DNA of 64,000 bases from contig NZ_BMTR01000001.1 in assembly GCF_014649775.1 (NCBI RefSeq), positions 372,001 through 436,000 on the forward strand, in the 5' to 3' direction. The notes under the pieces are model-generated. The model worked only from the letters and a program-made list of their open reading frames with translations. It was not told the origin of the DNA and did no database searches. The stretch's first letter is position 1. Every line of letters starts with the position of its first letter. The position numbers and the translations under genes are program-made. Shown in pieces: positions 40,172 through 48,720 of this stretch. The DNA comes from Streptomyces longisporoflavus. Its GTDB lineage: Bacteria; Actinomycetota; Actinomycetes; Streptomycetales; Streptomycetaceae.

Positions 40172-41425
40172 TCACAGTGCGCTCGGCGGGCGCCATTCGA
40201 GGAGCAACAGCGTCGCGTCGTCGCGCAGTTGGTTGTCCTGCCGGTCGAGGATGGAGTGAATGAGCTGGCGCAACGCCTCGGGTGCCGGCTCGCCCGCAGC
40301 GGTGGCGCGGATGATGCTGTCCGTGAAGCGTTCGAGGCCGAACTCGGCGCCGCCCCTGGTCCGCAGTTCGGTGACGCCGTCGGTGTACATCAGCACCCGG
40401 TCGCCCGGCTCGAGGGCCTGCTCGTGGACCTGCCACGTCACTTCGGCCAGTGAGGCGGGGGTGCCCAAGGGCGGCTGGGCCGGACGTTCGAGCGCACGGT
40501 CGAGGACGCGGTGGTCCCGGATGAGCAGGGGCGGCGGGTGGCCGCAGTTGCACCACCGCAGTACGCCTTCGGCCAGGTCGACCTGGGCGAGGATGCCCGT
40601 GCAGAACTGTTCGGGCAGCCACCCGGCCAGCGCATCCTGGATGGTCTCGACGAGATCGGGCAGCTGCGCTCCCGCCCGGCGGGCGTTGCGGCAGCCGGCC
40701 ATGGCCACCGCGGTCGTCAGACCCGAGGCGAGGTTGTGGCCCATGGCGTCCAAGATCGCCACGTGCAGGGTGGCGGGGGTCAGGGAGTGGTCGAAGGCGT
40801 CGCCGCCGATCTCGTACGCGGGTTCGAGCACGGCGGTGGAGATCACATGAGAGTTGCCGATCGTCCGGGGCGGCAGGAACGCCCGCAGCATCTCGGCCGG
40901 CAGCTGCATCGTCTCGGCGCGTGTCCGGCGCGCGAAGCTGTCGCTCGACGCCCGCTTCGAGGTGATCGTCATGGCCAGGACGGACGCCAGCATGCGACAG
41001 CGCCGCAGCAGCGCGACGTCGAGGGCCGCGGCGGTGGCACCGATCACGCCGAGGCGCTCGGCACCGTCGATCAGCGGCAGCCAGGCGACGATCCTGCCGT
41101 CGGCCGGCTCCTCGACGCGCAGCGCGTGCGCCCGGTAGGCCGAACCGGCGACGGTGGTGTCCACGTCGAGGGTGGGCGGCCCGTCGGCCAGCGACACCAG
41201 GCACCGCTGCTGGATGTCCACGAGATACACGTCGATCCGGTCGAGTCCGACGGCGTCGGCGAACCGCTGAGCCAGGGCGGGAAGCTCCATCGCCGCCGCC
41301 GCGTGCGCCCCGGCGAGCAAGTGCTCGAAAAGCTGCTCGCCGGGGCCTGGCTGCCGGGGGTCCGGCCCGCCGGGGCCGCCGGGGTCGGAATTGTCGGGGA
41401 CGGGCGCCCCGGACTGGCTCGACAT
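40172..41425 (-). CDS. PP2C-type phosphatase with GAF and SpoIIE domains
   Basis: 417 aa. Residues 1-30 are Pro/Gly-rich; GAF-like sensor at about 30-165 (LAQRFADAVGLDRIDVYLVD, LPLIDGAERLGVIGATAA); SpoIIE/PP2C catalytic domain at ~190-415 with EIGGDAFDH, HVAILDAMGHNLASG, LRWCNCGHPPPLLI, LEPGDRVLMYTDGVTE and NQLRDDATLLLLEW. The Mg-binding Asp residues are intact. Such phosphatases act on anti-anti-sigma factors in SigB-type partner switching. No STAS or kinase gene is adjacent. Confidence 0.94.
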   Translation of the reverse strand: MSSQSGAPVPDNSDPGGPGGPDPRQPGPGEQLFEHLLAGAHAAAAMELPALAQRFADAVGLDRIDVYLVDIQQRCLVSLADGPPTLDVDTTVAGSAYRAHALRVEEPADGRIVAWLPLIDGAERLGVIGATAAALDVALLRRCRMLASVLAMTITSKRASSDSFARRTRAETMQLPAEMLRAFLPPRTIGNSHVISTAVLEPAYEIGGDAFDHSLTPATLHVAILDAMGHNLASGLTTAVAMAGCRNARRAGAQLPDLVETIQDALAGWLPEQFCTGILAQVDLAEGVLRWCNCGHPPPLLIRDHRVLDRALERPAQPPLGTPASLAEVTWQVHEQALEPGDRVLMYTDGVTELRTRGGAEFGLERFTDSIIRATAAGEPAPEALRQLIHSILDRQDNQLRDDATLLLLEWRPPSAL

Positions 41426-41677
41426 TCTGTGATCACCGCCTCATCAGCAGTCTCACATCGGGGCCCGGATCCCGCCCGGCCTCGGGCCTGCGGGGGGTGC
41501 ATTTCGGCTACACCCGCCGCAATTCCGGCGTGAGCGGGCCCTGCCCGGTACACCCGGTCGGCCGTCCCGGGGGGTGACCCCGGTCCGCGGTGGGTCGCGA
41601 GGTCGGCGTAAGGTCGCGGACCGGCCGCATGCGGCCGAACCGACCCACACAGTCAGCCGAACAAGGAGTCGCTGGTC

Positions 41678-41860
41678 ATGCCAGCCAATGAGGCCGCTCA
41701 GGCGCCGATCTACGAAACCCTCGTCCAGGAGCACGGCGACGTCCTCGCGACAGCGCGCAAAGCCGCCGAGGAGACCCAGCAGAGAGCCGAGGCGGTGCTG
41801 GACTTCAGGGGGCCGATCACGGTCGTTCCGGACGACGCCCCGGCCGCCGAGTCCGCCTGA
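41678..41860 (+). CDS. Small conserved-looking protein
   Basis: 60 aa; ATG 41678 with AAGGAG 10 nt upstream, a good ribosome site. Mostly helical, IYETLVQEHGDVLATARKAA followed by EETQQRAEAVLDF, then a Pro/Ala tail (VVPDDAPAAESA). Family not recognised. It precedes the PHP gene by 104 bp on the same strand. Confidence 0.65.
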   Translation: MPANEAAQAPIYETLVQEHGDVLATARKAAEETQQRAEAVLDFRGPITVVPDDAPAAESA

Positions 41861-41964
41861 GCGCTCCCGAGGGGCCCCTCTCGCCTCGGGTGCCCCGCGG
41901 CGCTTGATGGGCGACGCTGGAAGCACACGTATGCCGTCGCAGTCCCCGACGGCCGGAGGTGCCG

Positions 41965-42987
41965 ATGGACCCCGTAGAGGCGCTGGAACGCATCGCCTTC
42001 CTGCTGGAGCGCGGCCGCGCCCCGACCTACCGGGTGCGGGCCTTTCGCACCGCGGCCGCGGTGGTCGGCGAACTGGCGGACGGTGAGGCCGCGCGGCGCG
42101 CCGCCGACGGGTCCCTGGAGTCGCTCAAGGGCATCGGTCCCAAGACCGCCGGAGTGATCCGCGAGGCGCTGGCCGGCGAGGTTCCGGGATACCTGGAGCG
42201 GCTGGAGGGCGAGGCGGATGCCCCGCTCGCCGAGGGCGGTGCCACGCTGCGGGCGCTGCTGCGAGGCGACTGCCACCTCCACTCCGACTGGTCCGACGGC
42301 GGCAGCCCGATCGAGGAGATGGGCCGCGCGGCCCGCGACATCGGCCATGAGTGGGCCGTGCTCACCGACCACTCGCCCCGGCTGACCATCGCGCGCGGAC
42401 TGTCGCCGGAGCGGCTGCGCGAGCAGCTCGCGGTGGTCGCCGGCCTCAACGAGCGGTGGGCGCCCTTCCGGCTGCTCACGGGCATCGAGTGCGACATCCT
42501 CGACGACGGGTCGCTCGACCAGGAGCCCGAGCTTCTCGACCGGCTCGACGTGGTGGTCGTCTCCGTGCACTCCAAGCTGCGCATGGACGCCGACGCCATG
42601 ACGCGCCGCATGATCGCCGCCGTCAGCAATCCACGCGCCGACGTGCTCGGTCACTGCACCGGGAGGCTCGTCACCGGGCGCGGCAGGCCCGAGTCCCGGT
42701 TCGACGCGGACGCGGTGTTCGCCGCGTGCGCCGCCGCGGGCACCGCGGTGGAGATCAACAGCCGCCCGGAGCGACTCGACCCGCCGCGCAGGCTGCTGCG
42801 CAAGGCCGTGGACGCCGGAGTGCTGTTCTCCGTGGACACCGACGCGCACGCGCCGGGACAACTGGACTGGCAGGTGATCGGCTGCGCACGGGCCGAGGAG
42901 TGCGGGGTGCCCGCCGAACGCGTGGTGACGACGTGGACGGCGGAGAAGCTGCTGGCCTGGACACGGGAGAGCCGGGCGGCCGGCTGA
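41965..42987 (+). CDS. PHP-domain protein with helix-hairpin-helix (PolX-like C-terminus)
   Basis: 340 aa. The first ~85 residues form a helix-hairpin-helix domain (SLESLKGIGPKTAGVIREAL), as in family X polymerases; from ~95 on is a PHP phosphoesterase domain with its metal-binding motifs: DCHLHSDWSDG, LTDHSP, IECDIL, VVVSVHSK, DVLGHCTGR, and DTDAHAPGQ. The polymerase catalytic domain is missing, so a metal-dependent nuclease or phosphatase is likely. GGAGG 5 nt before ATG 41965; GTG 41959 is the alternative. Confidence 0.93.
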   Translation: MDPVEALERIAFLLERGRAPTYRVRAFRTAAAVVGELADGEAARRAADGSLESLKGIGPKTAGVIREALAGEVPGYLERLEGEADAPLAEGGATLRALLRGDCHLHSDWSDGGSPIEEMGRAARDIGHEWAVLTDHSPRLTIARGLSPERLREQLAVVAGLNERWAPFRLLTGIECDILDDGSLDQEPELLDRLDVVVVSVHSKLRMDADAMTRRMIAAVSNPRADVLGHCTGRLVTGRGRPESRFDADAVFAACAAAGTAVEINSRPERLDPPRRLLRKAVDAGVLFSVDTDAHAPGQLDWQVIGCARAEECGVPAERVVTTWTAEKLLAWTRESRAAG

Positions 42988-42996
42988 CCGCGACAC

Positions 42997-43039
42997 TGCG
43001 ACACGGCGACGCTGCGACACGGCGACGCTGTGACACGGG
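42997..43039. repeat. 16-bp tandem repeat after the PHP gene
   Basis: TGCGACACGGCGACGC at 42997 and 43013, with a partial third copy at 43029. It starts 10 bp beyond the stop codon. Confidence 0.88.
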
Positions 43040-43045
43040 CCCTCA

Positions 43046-43069
43046 GGCGCCCGGGACGCCCCGGGCGCC
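43046..43069. terminator. Bidirectional hairpin
   Basis: Perfect 10-bp arms GGCGCCCGGG/CCCGGGCGCC around ACGC, between the convergent PHP gene and the molybdenum hydroxylase operon. Confidence 0.85.
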
Positions 43070-43091
43070 GTTCGGGGCGTGGCCGGACGGC

Positions 43092-45188
43092 TCAGAGGCC
43101 GCCCGTCAGGACCCGGTCCGGGGTGAGGGGCAGTTCCCGCAGGCGCCGGCCCGTCGCGTGGTGCAGGGCGTTGCCGATGGCCGCCGCTGTTCCGACGATG
43201 CCGATCTCGCCGATGCCCTTGCTGCCCATGGGGTTGAGGTGGGGGTCGTCCTCGTCGATCCAGTGCGCCTCGATCGCGGGTACGTCCGCGTGCGCCGGTA
43301 CGTGGTAGGCCGCGAGGTCGGCCTCGGTGAAGTCGCCGAAGGCCGCGTCCATCGTGCTGCCCTCGGTCAGCGCCATGCCCAGGCCCATCGTCATCGCGCC
43401 GATGAACTGCGAGCGTGCCGTGCGGGAGTTGAGGATGCGCCCGGCCGCGTAGACGCCGAGCAGCCGGCGCACCCGTACCTCCCCGGAGACGGTGTCGACG
43501 CCGACCTCGGCGAAGTGGGCGCCGAAGGCATGGCGGGCGTAGTCGCTGTCCGCGTCTGCCGTGCCCTCGGTGTCGGCCGTGGCGCCGACGCCCTCGGGGG
43601 GCAGCTGCTGGCCCTGCTGCCCGGCCAGGCGCGAGGCCAGTCGCGTACAGGCCTCGTGGACGGCCCAGCCCCAGGAGGCCGTACCGGAGGAGCCGCCCGC
43701 CAGCGGCGCGTCGGGCAGGTCGCTGCTGCCGATGTCGGTGCGCACGGACTCCAGGGGGACGCGGAGCGCGTCGGCGGCGACCTGGGCGAGCACGGTGCGG
43801 GCGCCGGTGCCGATGTCGGTGGCGTTGACGCGGACCACGAAGCTGCCGTCGGGGTAGGCGTGGGCGCTGGCCCGGCTCGGCGCGACGACCACCGGGTACG
43901 TCGCCGACGCGACCCCGCTGCCCACCAGCACAGGTCCCTCGGAGCGCGAGCGGGGGCGCGGGTCGCGCTCGGACCAGCCGAAGAGGCGGGCGCCCTCGCG
44001 CAGGCACTCGGCGAGGTGGCGGCTGCTGAAGGGCTTGGAGCTGTCGGGCTCCGTGCGGGTGTCGTTGCGCAGCCGCAGCTCGATGGGGTCGATGCCCAGG
44101 TTCACGGCGAGTTCGTCCATCGCCGACTCCAGGGCGTACATGCCGGGCGCCTCGCCGGGCGCCCGCATCCAGGAGGGGCTCGGCACGTCGAGCGGGACCA
44201 CCCGGTGGGTGGTGCGGGCGTGCGGCGAGGGATACATGACGCGGGTGGCGGCGGCGGCCGTCTCGACGAACTCCTTGACGCGCGAGGTGTGCGCCGTCAC
44301 CTCGTGGATCACGGAGGTCAGCGTGCCGTCCTCCTTGGCTCCGAGGCGCACCCGGTGCAGGGTCGGCGAGCGGTGGCCCACCACGGCCGGCAGGTGGCGC
44401 CGGGGCAGGACGAGCTTCACGGGCCTCTCGGTCATACGGGCGGCCATGGCGGCGAGCACCACGTGCGGCCGGGGCGTGCCCTTGGAGCCGAAACCGCCGC
44501 CGACGTGCTCGGAGACGACCGTGACCTGCTCCTCGGGCAGCGCGAACAGGCCGGCCAGGACGTCGCGGACGGTGGTGGCGCCCTGGCTGCTGTCGTGGGC
44601 GGTCAGCCTGCCGTCCTGCCAGTGGGCGGTGGCCGCGTGCGGCTCCATGGGGTGGTTGTGCAGCGGCGGCACCCGGTAGGAGACGTCGACGCGGGCGGGC
44701 GCGGCGGCGAAGGCGTCCTCCGCGTCGCCGCGCGTGTGCTCGCCCGAAGTGCCGTCCTCGTCCTCCGGCACATGGGCATCGGGGTGATCGGCCTTCAGGG
44801 TGACGTCGTGCGGTTCGCTGTCGTAGGTGACCCGGACGGCCGCGGCGCCTTCGCGTGCCGCCTCCAGGGTGTCGGCGACGACCAGCGCCACGTACCAGCC
44901 GCGGTGCGGAACGCGCGCGTCCTGGAGCACGGCGAGCGTGGCGTCGTCCGGCTCTTCCAGGCGTGGCGCGTTCAGATGGGTGAGGACCTCGATGACGCCG
45001 GACACTTCCAGGGCCGCCGTGGTGTCGACGGAGGCGACCGTGCCGCGCGCGACGGTGGCGGGCACCGGCCAGGCGTAGGCGCACCCCTCGGGGGTGTGCT
45101 CGGCGGCGTAGCGGGCGGCCCCCGCCACCTTCTGGGGGCCTTCCCTGCGCCCGGCGGGCGCTCCGACGGCGCTTGCGGTGTCCGGCAT
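43092..45188 (-). CDS. Molybdenum hydroxylase large subunit (PaoC/XdhA-like)
   Basis: 698 aa from ATG 45188 (GGGAGA upstream). Molybdenum-cofactor subunit of an aldehyde/xanthine oxidase-family enzyme: GPQKVAGAARYAAEHTPEG, HNHPMEPHAATAHW, EHVGGGFGSKG, RAPGEAPGMYALESAMDELA, and the catalytic Glu in MGSKGIGEIGIVGTAAAIGN. The gene order and the Fe-S insert of the middle subunit make PaoABC (YagTSR) aldehyde oxidoreductase the closest type. No cofactor-insertion chaperone (PaoD) is in the operon. Substrate probably aromatic or other aldehydes; inferred. Confidence 0.93.
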   Translation of the reverse strand: MPDTASAVGAPAGRREGPQKVAGAARYAAEHTPEGCAYAWPVPATVARGTVASVDTTAALEVSGVIEVLTHLNAPRLEEPDDATLAVLQDARVPHRGWYVALVVADTLEAAREGAAAVRVTYDSEPHDVTLKADHPDAHVPEDEDGTSGEHTRGDAEDAFAAAPARVDVSYRVPPLHNHPMEPHAATAHWQDGRLTAHDSSQGATTVRDVLAGLFALPEEQVTVVSEHVGGGFGSKGTPRPHVVLAAMAARMTERPVKLVLPRRHLPAVVGHRSPTLHRVRLGAKEDGTLTSVIHEVTAHTSRVKEFVETAAAATRVMYPSPHARTTHRVVPLDVPSPSWMRAPGEAPGMYALESAMDELAVNLGIDPIELRLRNDTRTEPDSSKPFSSRHLAECLREGARLFGWSERDPRPRSRSEGPVLVGSGVASATYPVVVAPSRASAHAYPDGSFVVRVNATDIGTGARTVLAQVAADALRVPLESVRTDIGSSDLPDAPLAGGSSGTASWGWAVHEACTRLASRLAGQQGQQLPPEGVGATADTEGTADADSDYARHAFGAHFAEVGVDTVSGEVRVRRLLGVYAAGRILNSRTARSQFIGAMTMGLGMALTEGSTMDAAFGDFTEADLAAYHVPAHADVPAIEAHWIDEDDPHLNPMGSKGIGEIGIVGTAAAIGNALHHATGRRLRELPLTPDRVLTGGL

Positions 45189-45241
45189 GGGTTCTCCCTG
45201 GAAGCGGGTGGCAGGCGGGGCAGAGGGGGCAGAGTGGGGTG

Positions 45242-46237
45242 TCAGGAAGCGGAGGCGGGTCCCGCGAGGCGTCGCAGGACGTCGCACGCGAGATTGCGGG
45301 CCAGTCGCACCTTGAACGAGTTGTCCCGCAGGGGTTCGGCCGCGGACAGCTCCGCGTCCACGGCCTGGCGGAACGCCTCGTCGCTCGGCGCGCCGCCCTG
45401 CAGCGCCCGCTCGGCATGCCGGGCGCGCCAGGGACGGTGGGCCAGGCCGCCGAACGCGATGCGCGCCTGGCGTACGACGGAGTCCTCGATGTCCAGGACC
45501 ACGGCCACCGAGGCGAGCGCGAAGGCGTACGAGGCACGGTCGCGGGCCTTGCGGTAGGCGGAGGGCAGCCCGGCGGTCGCGGCCGGCAGCAGCACCCCGG
45601 TGATCAGTTCGCCGGGTTCGATCTCGGTGTCCACGTCGGGGCGGTCGCCGGGCAGGCGGTGGAACTCGGTGACGGGCAGGGTGCGCCGGCCGCGCACGCC
45701 TTGCAGCTCCACGCGGGCATCGAGCGCGGCGAGGGCGACCGCCATGTCGGAGGGGTGCGTGGCGATGCACAGCCGCGAGTGTCCGAGGACCGCGTGGTCG
45801 CGGTGGACGCCGTCGCGGGCGCCGCAGCCGGTGCCGGGCTCCCGCTTGTTGCACGGTTTGCCGAGGTCCTGGAAGTAGGGGCAGCGGGTGCGCTGGAGCA
45901 GGTTGCCGCCGGTCGTGGCCACGTTGCGCAGCTGGCCAGACGCTCCCGCGAGCAGGGCCCGGGAAAGGACGGGGTAGCGCTCGCGCACCAGCGGGTGGGC
46001 GGCCAGGTCGCTGTTGCGCACGGTCGCGCCTGCGCGCACGGACCCGTCGGGCAGCTCCTCCACCGCGTCGAGCGGCAGCCTGCTGACGTCGATGAGCCGT
46101 TCGGGGCGCTCCACGCCCAGCTTCATCAGGTCGACCAGATTGGTGCCGCCGCCCAGATAGCGGGAGTTCGCGCGGCCGGCGTGGGCCGTGGTCGCCTCTT
46201 CGACGCTGTAGGCGCGTACGTACCGGAAGGGCTTCAC
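45242..46237 (-). CDS. Molybdenum hydroxylase FAD subunit with [4Fe-4S] insert (PaoB-like)
   Basis: 331 aa. FAD-binding YLGGGTNLVDLMKLGVERPE and GQLRNVATTGGNLLQRTRC. The insert CPYFQDLGKPCNKREPGTGC adds the Cys set that holds the extra [4Fe-4S] cluster in E. coli PaoB (YagS), which is absent from xanthine dehydrogenases. The C-terminal CO_deh_flav_C domain is complete. GTG start overlaps the stop of the 2Fe-2S gene (GTGA at 46234-46237), so translation is coupled. Confidence 0.94.
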   Translation of the reverse strand: MKPFRYVRAYSVEEATTAHAGRANSRYLGGGTNLVDLMKLGVERPERLIDVSRLPLDAVEELPDGSVRAGATVRNSDLAAHPLVRERYPVLSRALLAGASGQLRNVATTGGNLLQRTRCPYFQDLGKPCNKREPGTGCGARDGVHRDHAVLGHSRLCIATHPSDMAVALAALDARVELQGVRGRRTLPVTEFHRLPGDRPDVDTEIEPGELITGVLLPAATAGLPSAYRKARDRASYAFALASVAVVLDIEDSVVRQARIAFGGLAHRPWRARHAERALQGGAPSDEAFRQAVDAELSAAEPLRDNSFKVRLARNLACDVLRRLAGPASAS

Positions 46238-46767
46238 GGAGTCACGTCCTCGACGGCTTCGACGATGTGCGGATAGGCGCCGCAGCGGCACAGGTTGCCG
46301 CTGAGCCGCTCGCGGATCTCTTCCCTGGTCAGCTCCACGGGCTCCCCGGTGTCGGCGTCCGGGTCCGTGACGTGCGAGGCGTTGCCCGCGGCGGCTTCGG
46401 CCAGGGCGCCGACGGCCGAACAGATCTGGCCCGGCGTGCAGTAGCCGCACTGGAAGGCGTCGCGCTCCAGGAAGGCCCGCTGTACGGGGTGCAGCTCCAC
46501 TCCGTCGTCGGCGTGCAGCCCTTCGACGGTGGTGATGTCGCATCCCTCGTGGGCGACGGCGAGGAGCAGACAGCTGTTCGCGCGGCGCCCGTCGACCAGG
46601 ACGGTGCAGGCGCCGCACTGGCCGTGATCACAGCCCTTCTTGGCGCCGGTGAGGCCCATCTGTTCGCGCAGCACGTCCAGCAGCGTGGAACGGTGGTCGA
46701 CGGTGGGGCGGCAGGGACTGCCGTTCACCGTCAGGGGCACTTCCGAGCGGAACACATCGGTTCCCAT
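46234..46767 (-). CDS. Molybdenum hydroxylase 2Fe-2S subunit (PaoA-like)
   Basis: 177 aa from ATG 46767 with GAGGGAG 10 nt upstream. Plant-type ferredoxin cluster GCDHGQCGACTVLVDG...SC (residues ~50-75) and the second cluster CGYCTPGQICS...GNLCRCGAY (~115-160). No Tat signal, unlike E. coli PaoA, so the complex should be cytoplasmic. First gene of the operon; promoter block copy B ends ~45 nt upstream. Confidence 0.94.
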   Translation of the reverse strand: MGTDVFRSEVPLTVNGSPCRPTVDHRSTLLDVLREQMGLTGAKKGCDHGQCGACTVLVDGRRANSCLLLAVAHEGCDITTVEGLHADDGVELHPVQRAFLERDAFQCGYCTPGQICSAVGALAEAAAGNASHVTDPDADTGEPVELTREEIRERLSGNLCRCGAYPHIVEAVEDVTP

Positions 46768-46806
46768 GGCGCTCTGCTCCCTCGTCAAGGCGTGGTCTGC
46801 GGTGTG

Positions 46807-46851
46807 ACCGCGTAACCAGCCTGAGTCAGGACACACATTCCGGCATGCCGG
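46807..46851 (-). promoter_or_regulatory. Shared 45-bp promoter block, copy B (SigB-like)
   Basis: 34/45 identical to 40098-40142. Minus strand: GTGT (46836-46833), 15-nt spacer, GGTTAC (46817-46812). Same distance to the start codon (~45 nt) as copy A. Confidence 0.65.
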
Positions 46852-46935
46852 ACGCGTGCAGGCGGCGCATCGGCTCACCTGCGTGGCCGGTCCCGCGGGT
46901 CCTGCCGGGCGCGCCGGACAGTGCGAAGCCCCGGC

Positions 46936-47886
46936 TCAGCCCAGTGTGTCCAGCAGAGCGGTGACGTAGGCGTCCAGCCGCTGCTCCACGGCGCGCGCCG
47001 TCAGCTCGGGCCTGCCCGCCTCCCGCCATACGTGCGAGACCACCCGCACTTCTTCGGAGGACGCCAGCGCGTCCCGCACCTGCCAGTACAGCCGCTCGCT
47101 CGCTGCCGCTGCCAGCGCCCCGCCGGCCTCCTCGTACGCCTCGGTGAACCGCAGACCCCACGCCGGGCCGTGCAGCAGGGCGAGGGTGGTGGAGCAGTGC
47201 GCGACGTCGAGATCCGCGGGGCCCAGGGAGGTCGCCGCCCAGTCGACGACGCCGGTGATCGTGGAGGCGTGCGGCCCGTCGAACAGTACGTTGCCGGGTT
47301 GGAAGTCCCGGTGCAGGAAGCGCCCTTCATGGTGCGGCGCGGGCCTGCGGATCACGTCGATCGCCGCGGCCCACGCCGCCGCGTCGGCGCCCTGCGGAGT
47401 GACGACGGTGTCCGGGGTCGTCAACGCCTCGTACTCCGGTGGCGGCTCGGCAGGACGCACCGCGTGGATCGCCACGAGTTGCCGGGCAAGCAGCGGGATC
47501 CGCGCCTCCAGTCCCGCGTCATCGAGGACCGTCCGGCCCGCCAGATGGGTCATCAGGAGCGAGGGATACTCGCAGTGCGCGGCGGTCGCGTCGACCGCGA
47601 CAAGGCCGGGAGCCGCCACGCCGGCCCCCGGCAGCAGGGCCAGGGCGCCGGCCTCCCGGTTCAGCGAGTCCTCGGCGCGCCGCGCGTAGTACGGGTCCAC
47701 GAAGCTCCGCAGCACCAGATCGCGGCGGCCCCCGTCCCGCGTGGCGATGGTCAGCCTGCGCATCTCGGCGGTGATACCGCCGTGCAGCGCCCCGGTCCCG
47801 ACGATCCGTTCACCGGCTTCCAGGTGCCGCTGCACCCAGGCCAGGGTCAACGGTCGGACCATCGCCGCCTCGTCGTGGTTGCTCAT
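46936..47886 (-). CDS. Aminoglycoside phosphotransferase (APH)-family kinase
   Basis: 316 aa. Kinase-like fold: GTGALHGGITAEMRRLTIAT, LLMTHLAGRTVLDD, catalytic loop HRDFQPGNVLF, and metal-binding ITGVVDWAATSLGPADLDVA. APH-family proteins phosphorylate antibiotics, homoserine, choline, sugars or others; here no resistance context is visible. It starts 19 bp after the DUF574 gene on the same strand, so the two are likely one operon. Confidence 0.92.
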   Translation of the reverse strand: MSNHDEAAMVRPLTLAWVQRHLEAGERIVGTGALHGGITAEMRRLTIATRDGGRRDLVLRSFVDPYYARRAEDSLNREAGALALLPGAGVAAPGLVAVDATAAHCEYPSLLMTHLAGRTVLDDAGLEARIPLLARQLVAIHAVRPAEPPPEYEALTTPDTVVTPQGADAAAWAAAIDVIRRPAPHHEGRFLHRDFQPGNVLFDGPHASTITGVVDWAATSLGPADLDVAHCSTTLALLHGPAWGLRFTEAYEEAGGALAAAASERLYWQVRDALASSEEVRVVSHVWREAGRPELTARAVEQRLDAYVTALLDTLG

Positions 47887-47904
47887 CGCGCCGGCTCGTC
47901 CTGC

Positions 47905-48720
47905 TCACGGCTTGCGGGCGAGGCCGCCGTGTTCGCCGATGGGTTCCGCGGCGGGGGAGTCGGGGGCCGGGCGCCAGAAGGGGACCGAGACGACGCCGGG
48001 TTCCAGGAGTTCCAGGCCCTCGAAGAATGCGGCGATCTGGTCGACGGGGCGCAGGAAGTACGGGACGGCGCCGGTTTCGTTATAGGCGTCCTGGGCCTGT
48101 TCGTAGTCGGCGTCGGTGCCCCGTGAGCCGTCGTTGATCGAGAGGTAACTGCCGGAGGGCAGGCCATCCATCAGGCGGGTGACGATGGCACGCGCCTGTT
48201 CGTAGTCGGCGATGTGGCCCAGGATGTTGCTGAGGATCAGGGCGGTGGGCCGGGTGAGGTCGAGTGTCTCGGCCGCGGCCGTCAGGATGCGGTCGGGGTC
48301 GGACAGATCGGCGTCGACGTACGCGGTCGCTCCCTCGGCGGTGGAGGTGAGCAGGGCACGGGCGTGTGCGAGGACCATCGGGTCGTGGTCGACGTACACG
48401 ATCCTGGTGCGGGGGTCGAGTCGCTGGGCGACCTCATGGGTGTTGTCCACGGTCGGCAGGCCGGTGCCGATGTCCAGGAACTGGTCGATGCCCGCCTCGG
48501 TGACCAGATAGGTGATGTTGCGGCGCAGGAAGGCGCGGCTGCTGCGGGCGATGGTGACGATGCCGGGGTAGGCGGCGCTGTAGGCGTCGCCCGCGCCCTC
48601 GTCGACGGGGTAGTTGTCCTTCCCGCCCAGCCAGTAGTTCCAGATCCGGGCCGAGTGCGGCACCGATGTGTCGATGTTCTGCTGTGCCGCAGATCCGGGA
48701 GTTGTCGCGGGGTCGGTCAT
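47905..48720 (-). CDS. DUF574 (SAV2177-type) SAM-dependent methyltransferase
   Basis: 271 aa from the ATG of MTDPATTPGSAAQQNIDTSV; the frame extends 15 codons further to 48765. Family hallmarks: ARIWNYWLGGKDNYPVDEGA, SRAFLRRNITYLVTEAGIDQ, FLDIGTGLPTVDNTHEVAQ (SAM-binding) and RIVYVDHDPMVLAHARALL. This family is greatly expanded in Streptomyces; one branch works with BldB-like/XRE regulators, targets mostly unknown. An inverted repeat lies 26 bp upstream of the start. Confidence 0.94.
   Translation of the reverse strand: MTDPATTPGSAAQQNIDTSVPHSARIWNYWLGGKDNYPVDEGAGDAYSAAYPGIVTIARSSRAFLRRNITYLVTEAGIDQFLDIGTGLPTVDNTHEVAQRLDPRTRIVYVDHDPMVLAHARALLTSTAEGATAYVDADLSDPDRILTAAAETLDLTRPTALILSNILGHIADYEQARAIVTRLMDGLPSGSYLSINDGSRGTDADYEQAQDAYNETGAVPYFLRPVDQIAAFFEGLELLEPGVVSVPFWRPAPDSPAAEPIGEHGGLARKP

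Noticed and set aside
41710..45537. 1275-aa minus-strand frame through the 42-45.5 kb region
   Set aside because: Out-of-frame Arg/Pro-rich reading of genes that are recognisable in other frames.
42351..45557. 1068-aa plus-strand frame across the PHP and molybdenum hydroxylase genes
   Set aside because: Antisense to a clear PaoC-type gene and without any recognisable domain.
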